Shown here piece after piece: positions 52,857 to 60,533 of a stretch of DNA of 64,000 bases. The stretch's first letter is position 1. Every line of letters starts with the position of its first letter. Location of the stretch: contig JBEBJI010000007.1 of NCBI GenBank assembly GCA_040079935.1, forward strand, positions 1-64,000, in the 5' to 3' direction. The DNA is from Methylotenera_A sp040079935. Lineage in GTDB: Bacteria > Pseudomonadota > Gammaproteobacteria > Burkholderiales > Methylophilaceae. A model generated the notes under the pieces. That model made no database searches and was not told the origin of the DNA. It saw nothing but the letters and a program-made list of their open reading frames with translations. A program made the translations under genes and the position numbers.

Positions 52857-53750
52857 TCACTTACTAGGAAGGACATCGAGCTCAACGAGAATCCGGCGCA
52901 GCTCCTCGACTCGCTCCGCCGGGATCGCTTGCAGGGGTGCCCGAAGCGGTCCCACCGTCATTCCCTGCAGCTCCAACGCAGCGCTGATTGCTCGCGGGAG
53001 ACCATGCGCAACGATGAACTGTAGGAACGGGAGCTGTCGGTAAAAACTTCGGCGAGCGACGCCGAGATCACCGCGCTGAATGGCGTCGTAGAGTTCGATG
53101 TTAAGCTTTGGTATGACGTGCGGCGCTGCTGTGCACCAGCCACGTGCGCCAGCCACGAAGGCGGCCAACGCAAGTGGGTTGCTCCCATTGTAGAAGGCCA
53201 CGTCCTCGCCGCAGAGCTGGACGAGGCGGTGCATACGATTCACGTCACCCGTACTCTCCTTGACCATCGTAACGTTCGGGATCTTGAGCAACCTAGAGAT
53301 GACTTCGGGGCTCAGGTCGATGCCGCCCGTTGCTGGGTTGTTGTAGACTACGATCGGAATGGAGATGGCCTTCGCAACCGTATCGTAGTGGTTGACGATT
53401 TCAGCGTCGCTTAGCTTCCAATAGCTCATGGGGATGATCATCACCGCGCTGGCACCAAGCTTCTCGGCATGCTGCGCATGGTGAACGGTGCGCTCAGTCG
53501 TCAGGCTCGAGACGCCAACGAGCGTTGGGATTCGCAGTGCTACTTGCTTGATGACCACTTCAGCGACCTGTTCTCGTTCCTCGTCGGACAGGTACGGCAG
53601 CACTCCAGTGCTCCCGAGAGGCGCGATGGCGTGAACGCCTGCGTTCACCATGCTGTCAACGATCTTCTTGAGAAGGCTCTCGTCCACGCGTCCCCCTGAC
53701 GTGAAAGGAGTGATTGTGTAGGCTACAATTCCGCGAAGAAGTGCACTCAT
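52857..53750 (-). CDS. DapA-family aldolase/lyase (function unassigned)
   Basis: A 297-residue TIM-barrel class I aldolase of the DHDPS/N-acetylneuraminate lyase family. The Schiff-base lysine is K164 (TMVKESTGD), the catalytic tyrosine is Y136 (VVYNNPATGG), and PLGSTGVLPYLSDEER forms the GTTGE-like loop, here STGV. The substrate cannot be read from the sequence; family members cleave or condense pyruvate-type 2-oxoacids. A strong SD (GGAGG) precedes the ATG. GC content and codon use are much higher than in the surrounding chromosome, which points to transfer. Probably co-functional with the neighbouring class II aldolase. Confidence 0.85.
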   Translation of the reverse strand: MSALLRGIVAYTITPFTSGGRVDESLLKKIVDSMVNAGVHAIAPLGSTGVLPYLSDEEREQVAEVVIKQVALRIPTLVGVSSLTTERTVHHAQHAEKLGASAVMIIPMSYWKLSDAEIVNHYDTVAKAISIPIVVYNNPATGGIDLSPEVISRLLKIPNVTMVKESTGDVNRMHRLVQLCGEDVAFYNGSNPLALAAFVAGARGWCTAAPHVIPKLNIELYDAIQRGDLGVARRSFYRQLPFLQFIVAHGLPRAISAALELQGMTVGPLRAPLQAIPAERVEELRRILVELDVLPSK

Positions 53751-53926
53751 TGTTCACCTCCATGCGACGCGAGGCTCTCTTTGAGGTTTTCAGAACTGAA
53801 TACGGAATTCATATGGTCTCCATCGTTAAGTGCGCATCATTGCGCAATCGTCTTTATAGCAAACTTTCGGCCCCACAAAATCCCCCAAATACGAAATATT
53901 GAGGGGTCCAGCGCTGCCGGCCTGGG

Positions 53927-54709
53927 TTAGCACAACGCGTCCATGTGCTTCTTGAGCACGCGGCGCGCGAAGTAGGCGAACGTGATGGAGCTGCGCGTGG
54001 GGCGTAGAATCCAGTCGTGCGCCTCTTTCCCCAGTTTCTCGGGGATAGGCTTGATTTCGCCCGCTGCCGCTGCGAGGAGTTGCAGGCGCGCCGCTCGCTC
54101 GAACAGCTCGGCCAACACACACGCCTGCTCCACGCTCTCACCGGCAACGAGCTGCCCGTGATGGGAAAGGAGCAGCGCTCGCTTGGAGCCGAGCGCGTCG
54201 GAGATGATCTGTCCCTCATCATTGCCGACCGGAATGCCCGGCCACTCCTTCAGAAACGCGCAGTCGTCGAAGAGCGGGCACATATCCATGTGGGAGACCT
54301 GTAGGGGAACCTCGAGCATGGAGAGCGCGACGATGTGCGTTGGGTGCGTATGTATGATGCAGTTAACGTCCGGCCGTGCGTTGTAGACCCAGCTATGGAA
54401 GCGGTTCGCGGGGTTCGACATGCCCTTGCCGTCCAGCACCTTGAGGTCACTGTCAACGAGCAGGAGGTTCGAAGCCGTAATCTCGTCGAACCCGAGTCCC
54501 AACTGCTGCGTGTAATAGGTGCCAAGCTCCATGCCGCGTGCGGTGATCTGCCCGGCCAGACCTGAGTCGTGACCGCCCTCGAACAGAATCCTACAGCTGA
54601 GCGCCAGCTTCTGGCGAACGGTCCAATCGCCCTGATCGAACAACCCATCCATCTGCTTCTTCGCTCCTTCGACCAGCTCTTCCTTGGTTTGCGTAAAAGT
54701 ACTCGACAT
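53927..54709 (-). CDS. Class II aldolase/adducin family protein
   Basis: A 260-residue zinc-dependent aldolase-fold protein. Metal ligands are HTHPTH (about residue 119-124) and the later His in LLSHHGQLVAGESVEQA; ITARGMELGTYYTQQLG and GKGMSNPANRFHSWVY precede. The family includes fuculose-phosphate aldolase and decarboxylases such as HMP-type enzymes; the specific reaction is unknown. It is GC-rich like the DapA-family gene 176 bases downstream, and the two face the same way. This suggests one imported catabolic pair. Confidence 0.85.
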   Translation of the reverse strand: MSSTFTQTKEELVEGAKKQMDGLFDQGDWTVRQKLALSCRILFEGGHDSGLAGQITARGMELGTYYTQQLGLGFDEITASNLLLVDSDLKVLDGKGMSNPANRFHSWVYNARPDVNCIIHTHPTHIVALSMLEVPLQVSHMDMCPLFDDCAFLKEWPGIPVGNDEGQIISDALGSKRALLLSHHGQLVAGESVEQACVLAELFERAARLQLLAAAAGEIKPIPEKLGKEAHDWILRPTRSSITFAYFARRVLKKHMDALC

Positions 54710-54827
54710 TTTGCTCTAGTTCCTAGTGGTGCGCGCCATTGCGAAATATAGATGTTGCCCCGATACTGGGCCCATTGAAACCACCTGAATGAAAATGTCG
54801 CTGGGTCCAGCTAAAATTGCTAGTGCA

Positions 54828-55061
54828 CTAAGCATAGTGTTCAATCGGGGAATGATCTTCTATGCGCATAACCTTGCCGTCGATGACCAAAGAGGGTAGC
54901 CGGGTAATTCCCAGCGCTATAGCTTCGCTTGTACGGTGTTTATTCATATCGAGATTGATGGACTCGAAGCTGTGAGTGGGCGTGGCAAATGCAGCGGTCA
55001 TTGTGGCGCTGATACCTTGGCAAATATTGCAGCCATCATGGTAGAGAGTGACATTAATCAT
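54828..55061 (-). CDS. Small thioredoxin/glutaredoxin-like protein
   Basis: A 77-residue thioredoxin-fold protein with CNIC (C11, C14) in LYHDGCNICQ, a beta strand SINLDMNKHR and the cis-Pro region TRLPSLVIDGK. It resembles small glutaredoxin/thioredoxin-like proteins that lack extra helices. It is the last gene of the minus-strand redox operon. Base composition is back to the host type. Confidence 0.8.
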   Translation of the reverse strand: MINVTLYHDGCNICQGISATMTAAFATPTHSFESINLDMNKHRTSEAIALGITRLPSLVIDGKVMRIEDHSPIEHYA

Positions 55062-55091
55062 GGTTTTTGTTCCTTTAAAAGATAGGGTTGG

Positions 55092-55358
55092 TTAGATTGT
55101 TTGTGCAAATAGTTTTCTCAAACATAGGTGCACCTCTTGATTATCTATGGCAAGCAGCTCGTCAAGATGGATCAATTGCTTGTACTGTGTATTAAGGTAC
55201 TCGACTTCATCTCGTGCTAATACGTCAGAAATAATTGTGTGAATGAAGCGATGTGTTCCATCAGAGTTTTTCTCTAAGATAGTTGTTCGCTTTTGCAAAG
55301 TAGCACAGGCCTCTATGACATCAAGGAATTCACAGTTGATGAGTTGATAATTACTCAT
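55092..55358 (-). CDS. Rho-binding antiterminator-like protein (Rof/YaeO-type)
   Basis: An 88-residue protein with the Rof-like pattern: YQLINCEFLDVIEACATLQK, then a strand pair around DGTHRFIHTIISDVLARDEVEYL. Family members inhibit Rho-dependent termination (E. coli YaeO/Rof) through an Sm-like barrel. I choose the ATG at 55358; a TTG at 55376 would overlap the upstream gene. It is in the middle of a redox operon, an unusual neighbourhood for such a protein. Confidence 0.7.
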   Translation of the reverse strand: MSNYQLINCEFLDVIEACATLQKRTTILEKNSDGTHRFIHTIISDVLARDEVEYLNTQYKQLIHLDELLAIDNQEVHLCLRKLFAQTI

Positions 55359-55372
55359 GATGCCGCTCTGAT

Positions 55373-55636
55373 TCAAGCGCAGTTTTCCATCTCGATGATT
55401 GCAAAACCTGTCGCTGCGATCTCTTGTGCTACGGCTGGGTTAGGCGATTCCATGTGGCAATAGTTACATTCCTCAGCTTTCAAGCTTTCTGAGGGCAGTC
55501 CCTTGCTGGCGAGGTAGGTGCGCCCATAACCGAGGATTGTTTCTTGGTCTTTGAGGGCAGATTCAACCAAAATGTCAAAGTGCATTCGCAGCCCATCTGG
55601 ACGCTGCACGTAGGTGTCGTAAACAGAAATCTTCAT
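55373..55636 (-). CDS. DUF2024 family protein
   Basis: An 87-residue protein of the DUF2024 family, recognised by MKISVYDTYVQRPDGLRMHFDI (first 22 residues) and CNYCHMESPNPAVAQEI (about 57-73). The CxxC with His suggests a metal or redox site, but the function is unknown. It lies 13 bases downstream of the redoxin gene. Confidence 0.82.
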   Translation of the reverse strand: MKISVYDTYVQRPDGLRMHFDILVESALKDQETILGYGRTYLASKGLPSESLKAEECNYCHMESPNPAVAQEIAATGFAIIEMENCA

Positions 55637-55649
55637 ATCTATCTTTCAA

Positions 55650-56135
55650 TCAGGTTAAGGGTTGTTTTGTCAAAAGCTGACCGACGAACGTACCTAGTAC
55701 CAAGTCGTCCACATGCCCAAATTCATGCAAACACAGCTCGCCATCTGGCGCGAACACCAAGGTGCTCGGCGTTCCCCGAAGTTGCCATGCCACCATAGTT
55801 TTGGGGATAGGGCTACCGTCGTCGGAAGCTGCATCCACACCCACCGGAAAGCACAACCCGTACTCGTGAATGAAGGCCTCCAGCGCATGCGGTTGCATGG
55901 CCGCGTGGTGTTCAAACACTGCGTGCAGCCCAATCACGGTGAGCGGCAACTTATGCGAAAGTTCTTGGAGTTTTTTGAGTTGAGGGATGCTTTGGGCCAC
56001 ACATCCCGGGCACAGCATCTGAAACGCTCCCACGACGACCACGCGCCCCTTGAATTGCTCTAGGCGCTGAGCCACACTGGTGTTGAACCATTGGCTGACC
56101 GACCATGAAGCTGGGTTTTCAAGAGACGCGCTCAT
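55650..56135 (-). CDS. Redoxin (TlpA/AhpC-type) protein
   Basis: A 161-residue thioredoxin-fold protein. The active site is CPGC in GAFQMLCPGCVAQSIP (C43/C46 region), followed by TVIGLHAVFEHH and the cis-Pro segment LRGTPSTLVFAPDGEL. No signal peptide is seen, so it is likely cytoplasmic. Typical TlpA-like resolving chemistry, probably reducing disulfides or peroxides. It is three bases before the AhpD-like gene's stop, in a six-gene unit. Confidence 0.82.
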   Translation of the reverse strand: MSASLENPASWSVSQWFNTSVAQRLEQFKGRVVVVGAFQMLCPGCVAQSIPQLKKLQELSHKLPLTVIGLHAVFEHHAAMQPHALEAFIHEYGLCFPVGVDAASDDGSPIPKTMVAWQLRGTPSTLVFAPDGELCLHEFGHVDDLVLGTFVGQLLTKQPLT

Positions 56136-56138
56136 GGC

Positions 56139-56678
56139 TTAAGCCTCTTTCAGTGCTACTTTGGGGAAATCTAGCGGGACATTGAAGGCTACGTTGACGT
56201 AATTGGTAAATAGATTGAGTGCAACATGTGCCATGATTTCAACGATTTCTCCGTCGTTGAAACCAGCTGAGCGAACAGCTTCGACATCGGTTTGCGAAAT
56301 AGCCGCACGCTGTTCAACAATTTTGAGTGCGAACGTGAGCGCAGCTTGGGTCTTGGGGTCGGTTGATTTCCCTACCTGTGCCGCAGACATATCGTTTCCG
56401 CTGACACCCGCATTTTGCCCCAGCACTGTATGTGCCGCCAAGCAGTATTCGCAGCGATTGTGGTTTGCGACAGCTACAGCAATTTTTTCACCCAGCTTTG
56501 CACCCAACGCACCCGAGCTCAATGCACCAAACGAGCCCCACATGCTCTTGAGTGCAACCGGTGAATTGGAGACTGCCTTAAACATGTTAGGCGTTGCGCC
56601 AAAAGCGGCGTGAATTTGTTTGAGCATTTCTTGGCTTGCAGGGGCGGCTGTTGTGGTATTGATATTGATGTAAGACAT
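56139..56678 (-). CDS. AhpD-like carboxymuconolactone decarboxylase family protein
   Basis: A 179-residue all-helical protein with the peroxidase-type motif EYCLAAHTVLG preceded by Cys (CEYCLAAH), the CxxC plus His of the AhpD/CMD family, so alkylhydroperoxidase-like activity is likely. I start at the ATG at 56678 (MSYININ), not the earlier in-frame codon. It lies between the exported protein and the redoxin. Confidence 0.86.
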   Translation of the reverse strand: MSYININTTTAAPASQEMLKQIHAAFGATPNMFKAVSNSPVALKSMWGSFGALSSGALGAKLGEKIAVAVANHNRCEYCLAAHTVLGQNAGVSGNDMSAAQVGKSTDPKTQAALTFALKIVEQRAAISQTDVEAVRSAGFNDGEIVEIMAHVALNLFTNYVNVAFNVPLDFPKVALKEA

Positions 56679-56716
56679 GGTGATACCTTTCTGGTTGGGT
56701 TGAATCAAGGGAGAAC

Positions 56717-57469
56717 TTACTTATTGACTTTGCCAGGCAAAGACAGATCGCCCGAACCGATCTTGAATACATCGACGACGCAAAGTAACGGGTTGTGTAC
56801 GCTGGCATTCACACGCAGTGCAGCGGTGACACCATCAAACGTGGCCGCGTTAACAGCACCGATATCGTCGAATGGCACGCGTACTTCAACAGAATCTTTT
56901 TTGAAGATCGGATTCCATCCTGGGCTGTCGATCAGAATCGGCAGTCCGGGCCATGTTTTGGGCAACTTGGGCTTGGCATCTTTTGGAATATCGACGACTT
57001 TGAGTGCGCCTTTACCGCAAGCTTCATCTGGTTGCAACACAACCCAGTGTGAGTGCCAAACATCGCCATCACTGTTGGGATCGCCATCACCGTTTTCATC
57101 AAATAGTGGCGTGTCGTCAAAGTCGGAGTGAGAAGTAACTGCAAAAGCAAGAATGCCGGCCTTCGGCTCGAAGCCCACCGTAGATGGATCTAACGATGTG
57201 GGCCACACGTACGAGAAAACCATGCTACCCGCTAACTTACCCGACTTGGTGGGTTTTGATGAGCCCGCTTTGCCTGACACTGCCATATGAAACACAGCGA
57301 CATTGCCGTCTGAAGTGATTTTTGTATGGACAATATCAAATGGTGCCTTAACATCCTTTTTCGATTGGGTTTGGATTCCGCCGCTGTGATGCTTCTGAGC
57401 AATCACGAGACTACTACCGAGCATTAATACAATGCCAATTGCCAGCTGGTTTAGTTTGTTAACTTTCAT
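56717..57469 (-). CDS. Exported protein of unknown function
   Basis: A 250-residue secreted protein with a signal peptide (to about residue 24, VIA-QKHH). The mature part is beta-rich: SDGNVAVFHMAVSGKAG, an acidic Asp-rich loop DENGDGDPNSDGD that looks like a calcium site, and VWHSHWVVL next to it. No family recognised. AGGAG precedes the ATG on the minus strand (57472-57476). It is the first gene of the redox operon and divergent from the AraC regulator, which probably controls it. Confidence 0.6.
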   Translation of the reverse strand: MKVNKLNQLAIGIVLMLGSSLVIAQKHHSGGIQTQSKKDVKAPFDIVHTKITSDGNVAVFHMAVSGKAGSSKPTKSGKLAGSMVFSYVWPTSLDPSTVGFEPKAGILAFAVTSHSDFDDTPLFDENGDGDPNSDGDVWHSHWVVLQPDEACGKGALKVVDIPKDAKPKLPKTWPGLPILIDSPGWNPIFKKDSVEVRVPFDDIGAVNAATFDGVTAALRVNASVHNPLLCVVDVFKIGSGDLSLPGKVNK

Positions 57470-57592
57470 GTGTTCTCCTTAAATCTGCCTAAACTCGCAA
57501 AGGCCATTCCCATGCGACAGACGTTGCATTTTGAGTGATATGTTTGTACTATAGGTGTCTTATCGTTCATAAAATATACCTAATTATACAAA

Positions 57593-58465
57593 ATGATGAT
57601 GGAACCCGTAGATCGCCTGTCGACACTGTTGGAGCGTTTTCGTATCCGCACCCGGATGTCGTTCTCTGGGCTGATGTGTGGCAAGCATGAGTTTGCCAAG
57701 GAAGCCAACAAAGCTTATCTGCATGTATTGAGAAGAGGCTCGATGGAGATTCGTCATCCAAGGGCGAAAGGGGTGCCAGCGCGAATAACACTTAACGTGC
57801 CGTCCCTTATCTTTTACCCGCGCCCGTTCTCCCACCAGTTCCATAATGCGCCGCATGACGGATCTGATTTCACTTGTGCGGAAATCGCGTTTGAGGGCGG
57901 TCAGTCTCATCCGATCGTGCAAGCGCTGCCACCGCTGGTCTTACTGCGACTGAACGAGGTTGACGGATTGCAAGAGTCGTTGAATTTACTATTTGCCGAA
58001 ACTGAACACGTACGATGCGGACACCGAGTGTTGGCAGATCGGCTGTTTGAGGTGGTGCTGATCCAGTTACTGCGCTGGCTTCTTGATCACCCGTCGCACG
58101 CCAAGATCAACAACGGTTTGCTGATGGGGCTTTCGTCGCCTCAGCTAGCCAAGGCACTTACCGCGATGCACGAATCTCCAGGTGAACCTTGGACAGTGGA
58201 GCAATTGGCCCAAGCCAGCGGTATGTCGCGAACAGCGTTCGCCGTGAAGTTTAAACAGCTGGTCGGTCAAACGCCTGCGGAATATGTTGCAAATTGGCGA
58301 TTGACGATTGCGCAAGCACGGCTGCGCGAGGGTGTTCCATTGAAAATCCTTGCTGGAGAGTTGGGATACAGCTCTCAATCAGCGTTAACACGAGCCTTCA
58401 CCGCGAGGTTGGGCGTTTCGCCGCGCGAATGGCTTTCTCAGGGTGTAGAAGGGTTAGAAGTCTGA
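57593..58465 (+). CDS. AraC-family transcriptional regulator
   Basis: A 290-residue regulator with an N-terminal AraC-type cupin sensor (about 10-180; FSGLMCGKHEFAK, LNVPSLIFYPRPFSH) and a C-terminal double HTH: WTVEQLAQASGMSRTAFAVKF, then LKILAGELGYSSQSALTRAF. It is divergent from the redox operon (123-base gap) and is the obvious candidate to control it; the signal is unknown. Base composition is intermediate between the GC-rich pair and the host. Confidence 0.88.
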   Translation: MMMEPVDRLSTLLERFRIRTRMSFSGLMCGKHEFAKEANKAYLHVLRRGSMEIRHPRAKGVPARITLNVPSLIFYPRPFSHQFHNAPHDGSDFTCAEIAFEGGQSHPIVQALPPLVLLRLNEVDGLQESLNLLFAETEHVRCGHRVLADRLFEVVLIQLLRWLLDHPSHAKINNGLLMGLSSPQLAKALTAMHESPGEPWTVEQLAQASGMSRTAFAVKFKQLVGQTPAEYVANWRLTIAQARLREGVPLKILAGELGYSSQSALTRAFTARLGVSPREWLSQGVEGLEV

Positions 58466-58577
58466 CGGTAAGGTCGTTTTTCCAGCAATATTTCCGTCGT
58501 CTGAGCTGATTCGTCACCGTTCAACACCATCCCAAATACGAGCGTCATTGACAATCGAGTGGGTGTCATTCCAAAGG

Positions 58578-59288
58578 TCAGCTTCGCGTTCCGTGCAACA
58601 CCTGCTTTTGGTTACTTAGTGCATGTTCTACTGCCAAAATATTTAAATCAATTAAATCCTCCTCTGAGACATCAATAATGCCATCCATTTGTTCAAGCGC
58701 CCATTTAAAATCATGCGCACTTAAAGGGGGGTGTGGCGTCAAAAATGTTTTATTTTCGGGGTGAGGGTTTTGATTAAGGTCATGTGAGTGGTTTATTGGA
58801 TAGCGTTTATTAGCAAGTAATTTGCTAATAGCGAATGCAGATAATAAAATAATGCACACATTCACCAGAACCACTTTATAGCAAAACTCCCAGCCTAAAG
58901 CATGGATTTTTTCACCTCCAAGAACAGCAATAAGTGCAGTTGCGGCGCTAGGGGGATGTAAGCAGCGCATTAAGTGCATCAAGATAATTGAAAGCGCTAC
59001 TGTGGTTGCTGCAGCAATGCTTATGTTGGTGATAAATTGCGCGCACGCAACGCCAATCATTGCGGAGATTAAGTGCCCGCCAAATACAGGCCAAGGTTGC
59101 GCCATTGGGCTATGCGGAGCAGAAAATATTAAACATGCCGTTGCCCCCATCGATGCCAATACTAGCAACGAAAACGTGCTGCTTGATGAAATAGACTGCA
59201 TAAACACCGACAGGATACCAATTGCAGCAAAAGCGCTTAATGCCGAAACCAGTATCACGCGCCAGTGTAAATGTTCATTTACTAACAT
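58578..59288 (-). CDS. HPP-family integral membrane protein
   Basis: A 236-residue membrane protein of the HPP family: four to five N-terminal helices with the motif HPPSAATALIAVLGG (about residues 111-125) and SAPHSPMAQPWPVFGGHLISA, followed by a 70-residue soluble tail. HPP proteins in cyanobacteria and plant chloroplasts transport nitrite. Its TAATG junction with orf1 (one-base overlap) and the NO-reductase context make a nitrite or nitrogen-oxide transport role plausible, by inference. Confidence 0.82.
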   Translation of the reverse strand: MLVNEHLHWRVILVSALSAFAAIGILSVFMQSISSSSTFSLLVLASMGATACLIFSAPHSPMAQPWPVFGGHLISAMIGVACAQFITNISIAAATTVALSIILMHLMRCLHPPSAATALIAVLGGEKIHALGWEFCYKVVLVNVCIILLSAFAISKLLANKRYPINHSHDLNQNPHPENKTFLTPHPPLSAHDFKWALEQMDGIIDVSEEDLIDLNILAVEHALSNQKQVLHGTRS

Positions 59289-59926
59289 TATATGGGAGTT
59301 ATTGGAAAGCTTTCATCCGAAGTTTTTGTAATGCTAGCTACTTTTGGGTTTACAAGCGCCTTTTTTAGCAGATAAAGCGTATAGATACTGCTAATGCCTA
59401 TTAACATAGCTCCTAAGCGTTTTTGGTCATCTAAGCCGTATTGCACGCAAAGCCTCGTTGGACTTTCAATGTACAGCCAAGCTAGACGAAGCAAGGTGGC
59501 TAGCGCTTCTAAGTGTAAAATGCCACGCAGAATCTGCCCAAAATTCTGCCATGCAAAATACAGTGGCAAGCCTGCTAATAATGGCAAACTGAGTATTTTT
59601 GCAGCATCCACCCAAACATTTTCTACCGCTAAATCTAACAGGCGTGGAATCATCCAAACCATCATAGTGCTAATACTAAGCAGCAACAAGGCGACACACA
59701 GCATTTTTGTTTGGTAAAGTATATGCGGATACCTTTTATTGAGTTGCTGACCAATCGCTACGCCAATAAGTACTAAAAGACTCAGCTGAATCAGCATGTG
59801 TGACAGCATGCTGTGCTTTAACCAAGTGGCAAGCGGTGGCGATACGATCACCAACCAGCATAAGGCAATGCCAAGAGCGCGTTTAGATGATGCTAAAGTA
59901 TAAAAACTAAAGTAATTGCCGTACAT
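59288..59926 (-). CDS. NorSY-cluster membrane protein (orf1)
   Basis: A 212-residue protein with about six hydrophobic helices and no recognised domain. Position and character fit the orf1 gene of the norSY-senC-orf1 clusters of ammonia oxidisers. It overlaps senC by 20 bases and the HPP gene by one base. It probably helps assemble the oxidoreductase, for instance in copper or heme supply, but nothing in the sequence proves that. Confidence 0.6.
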   Translation of the reverse strand: MYGNYFSFYTLASSKRALGIALCWLVIVSPPLATWLKHSMLSHMLIQLSLLVLIGVAIGQQLNKRYPHILYQTKMLCVALLLLSISTMMVWMIPRLLDLAVENVWVDAAKILSLPLLAGLPLYFAWQNFGQILRGILHLEALATLLRLAWLYIESPTRLCVQYGLDDQKRLGAMLIGISSIYTLYLLKKALVNPKVASITKTSDESFPITPI

Positions 59927-60533
59927 TTTTTTCTGCTTCGTCCAAGTCGTTTAACTCTACAATGCGCACTAAATGGCTGGTTCTATCTACAATATGCAAG
60001 GCGGCATTGTGATCGAAGCCACCGAAATCATCGTTAATTGTTACAACGCCGAACACTTTTTTTAAAGCAGCGTTATCGCTTTCAGAAGTTGGGCGTGCCG
60101 TTTGCCACAAGCCTTGGCTTTTATCTAAACGTAGCATATAGCTTTGTAAATTGGCGACATTGTCGCGTGTTGGGTCAAACGAAATAGAGATGACTGCAAC
60201 CTTTCCTTGTTTAATTTCAGACGCAAGCCGCGTGGCCAATTGTGAAGAAACGCTGCCTAAAGTATTACAAATAGTCGCGCAACGCGTATAAATAAAATTA
60301 ACCACCAATACACGGCCGCGTAAATTTTGAAAGTTACTCAATTGCCCAGCCGCATCTTGCAAGGCAACATTAGGCAGCAAACGCGGGCGTGCTACTACAT
60401 CTGCTTTACGCCAACATACAGAAGTAAAGCAACTGAAGCGTTGGGTAATATTGGCTGTCACCGTAAATGCAACAGCGAGCACGCCAGCCGCGACTATAGT
60501 TGCAACCAGTAGTTTTGCAGCACTACTTTTCAT
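59907..60533 (-). CDS. SCO1/SenC family copper-delivery protein
   Basis: A periplasm-facing thioredoxin-fold protein with an N-terminal membrane anchor (about 8-25). The copper site is CATIC in YTRCATICNTLG (two cysteines, C-x3-C) with the downstream His in HNAALHIVD. It delivers copper to the CuA site of subunit II or otherwise matures the enzyme. I start at 60533 (MKSSAAK), which overlaps norY by 11 bases; a codon at 60551 is also in frame. Confidence 0.88.
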   Translation of the reverse strand: MKSSAAKLLVATIVAAGVLAVAFTVTANITQRFSCFTSVCWRKADVVARPRLLPNVALQDAAGQLSNFQNLRGRVLVVNFIYTRCATICNTLGSVSSQLATRLASEIKQGKVAVISISFDPTRDNVANLQSYMLRLDKSQGLWQTARPTSESDNAALKKVFGVVTINDDFGGFDHNAALHIVDRTSHLVRIVELNDLDEAEKNVRQLL

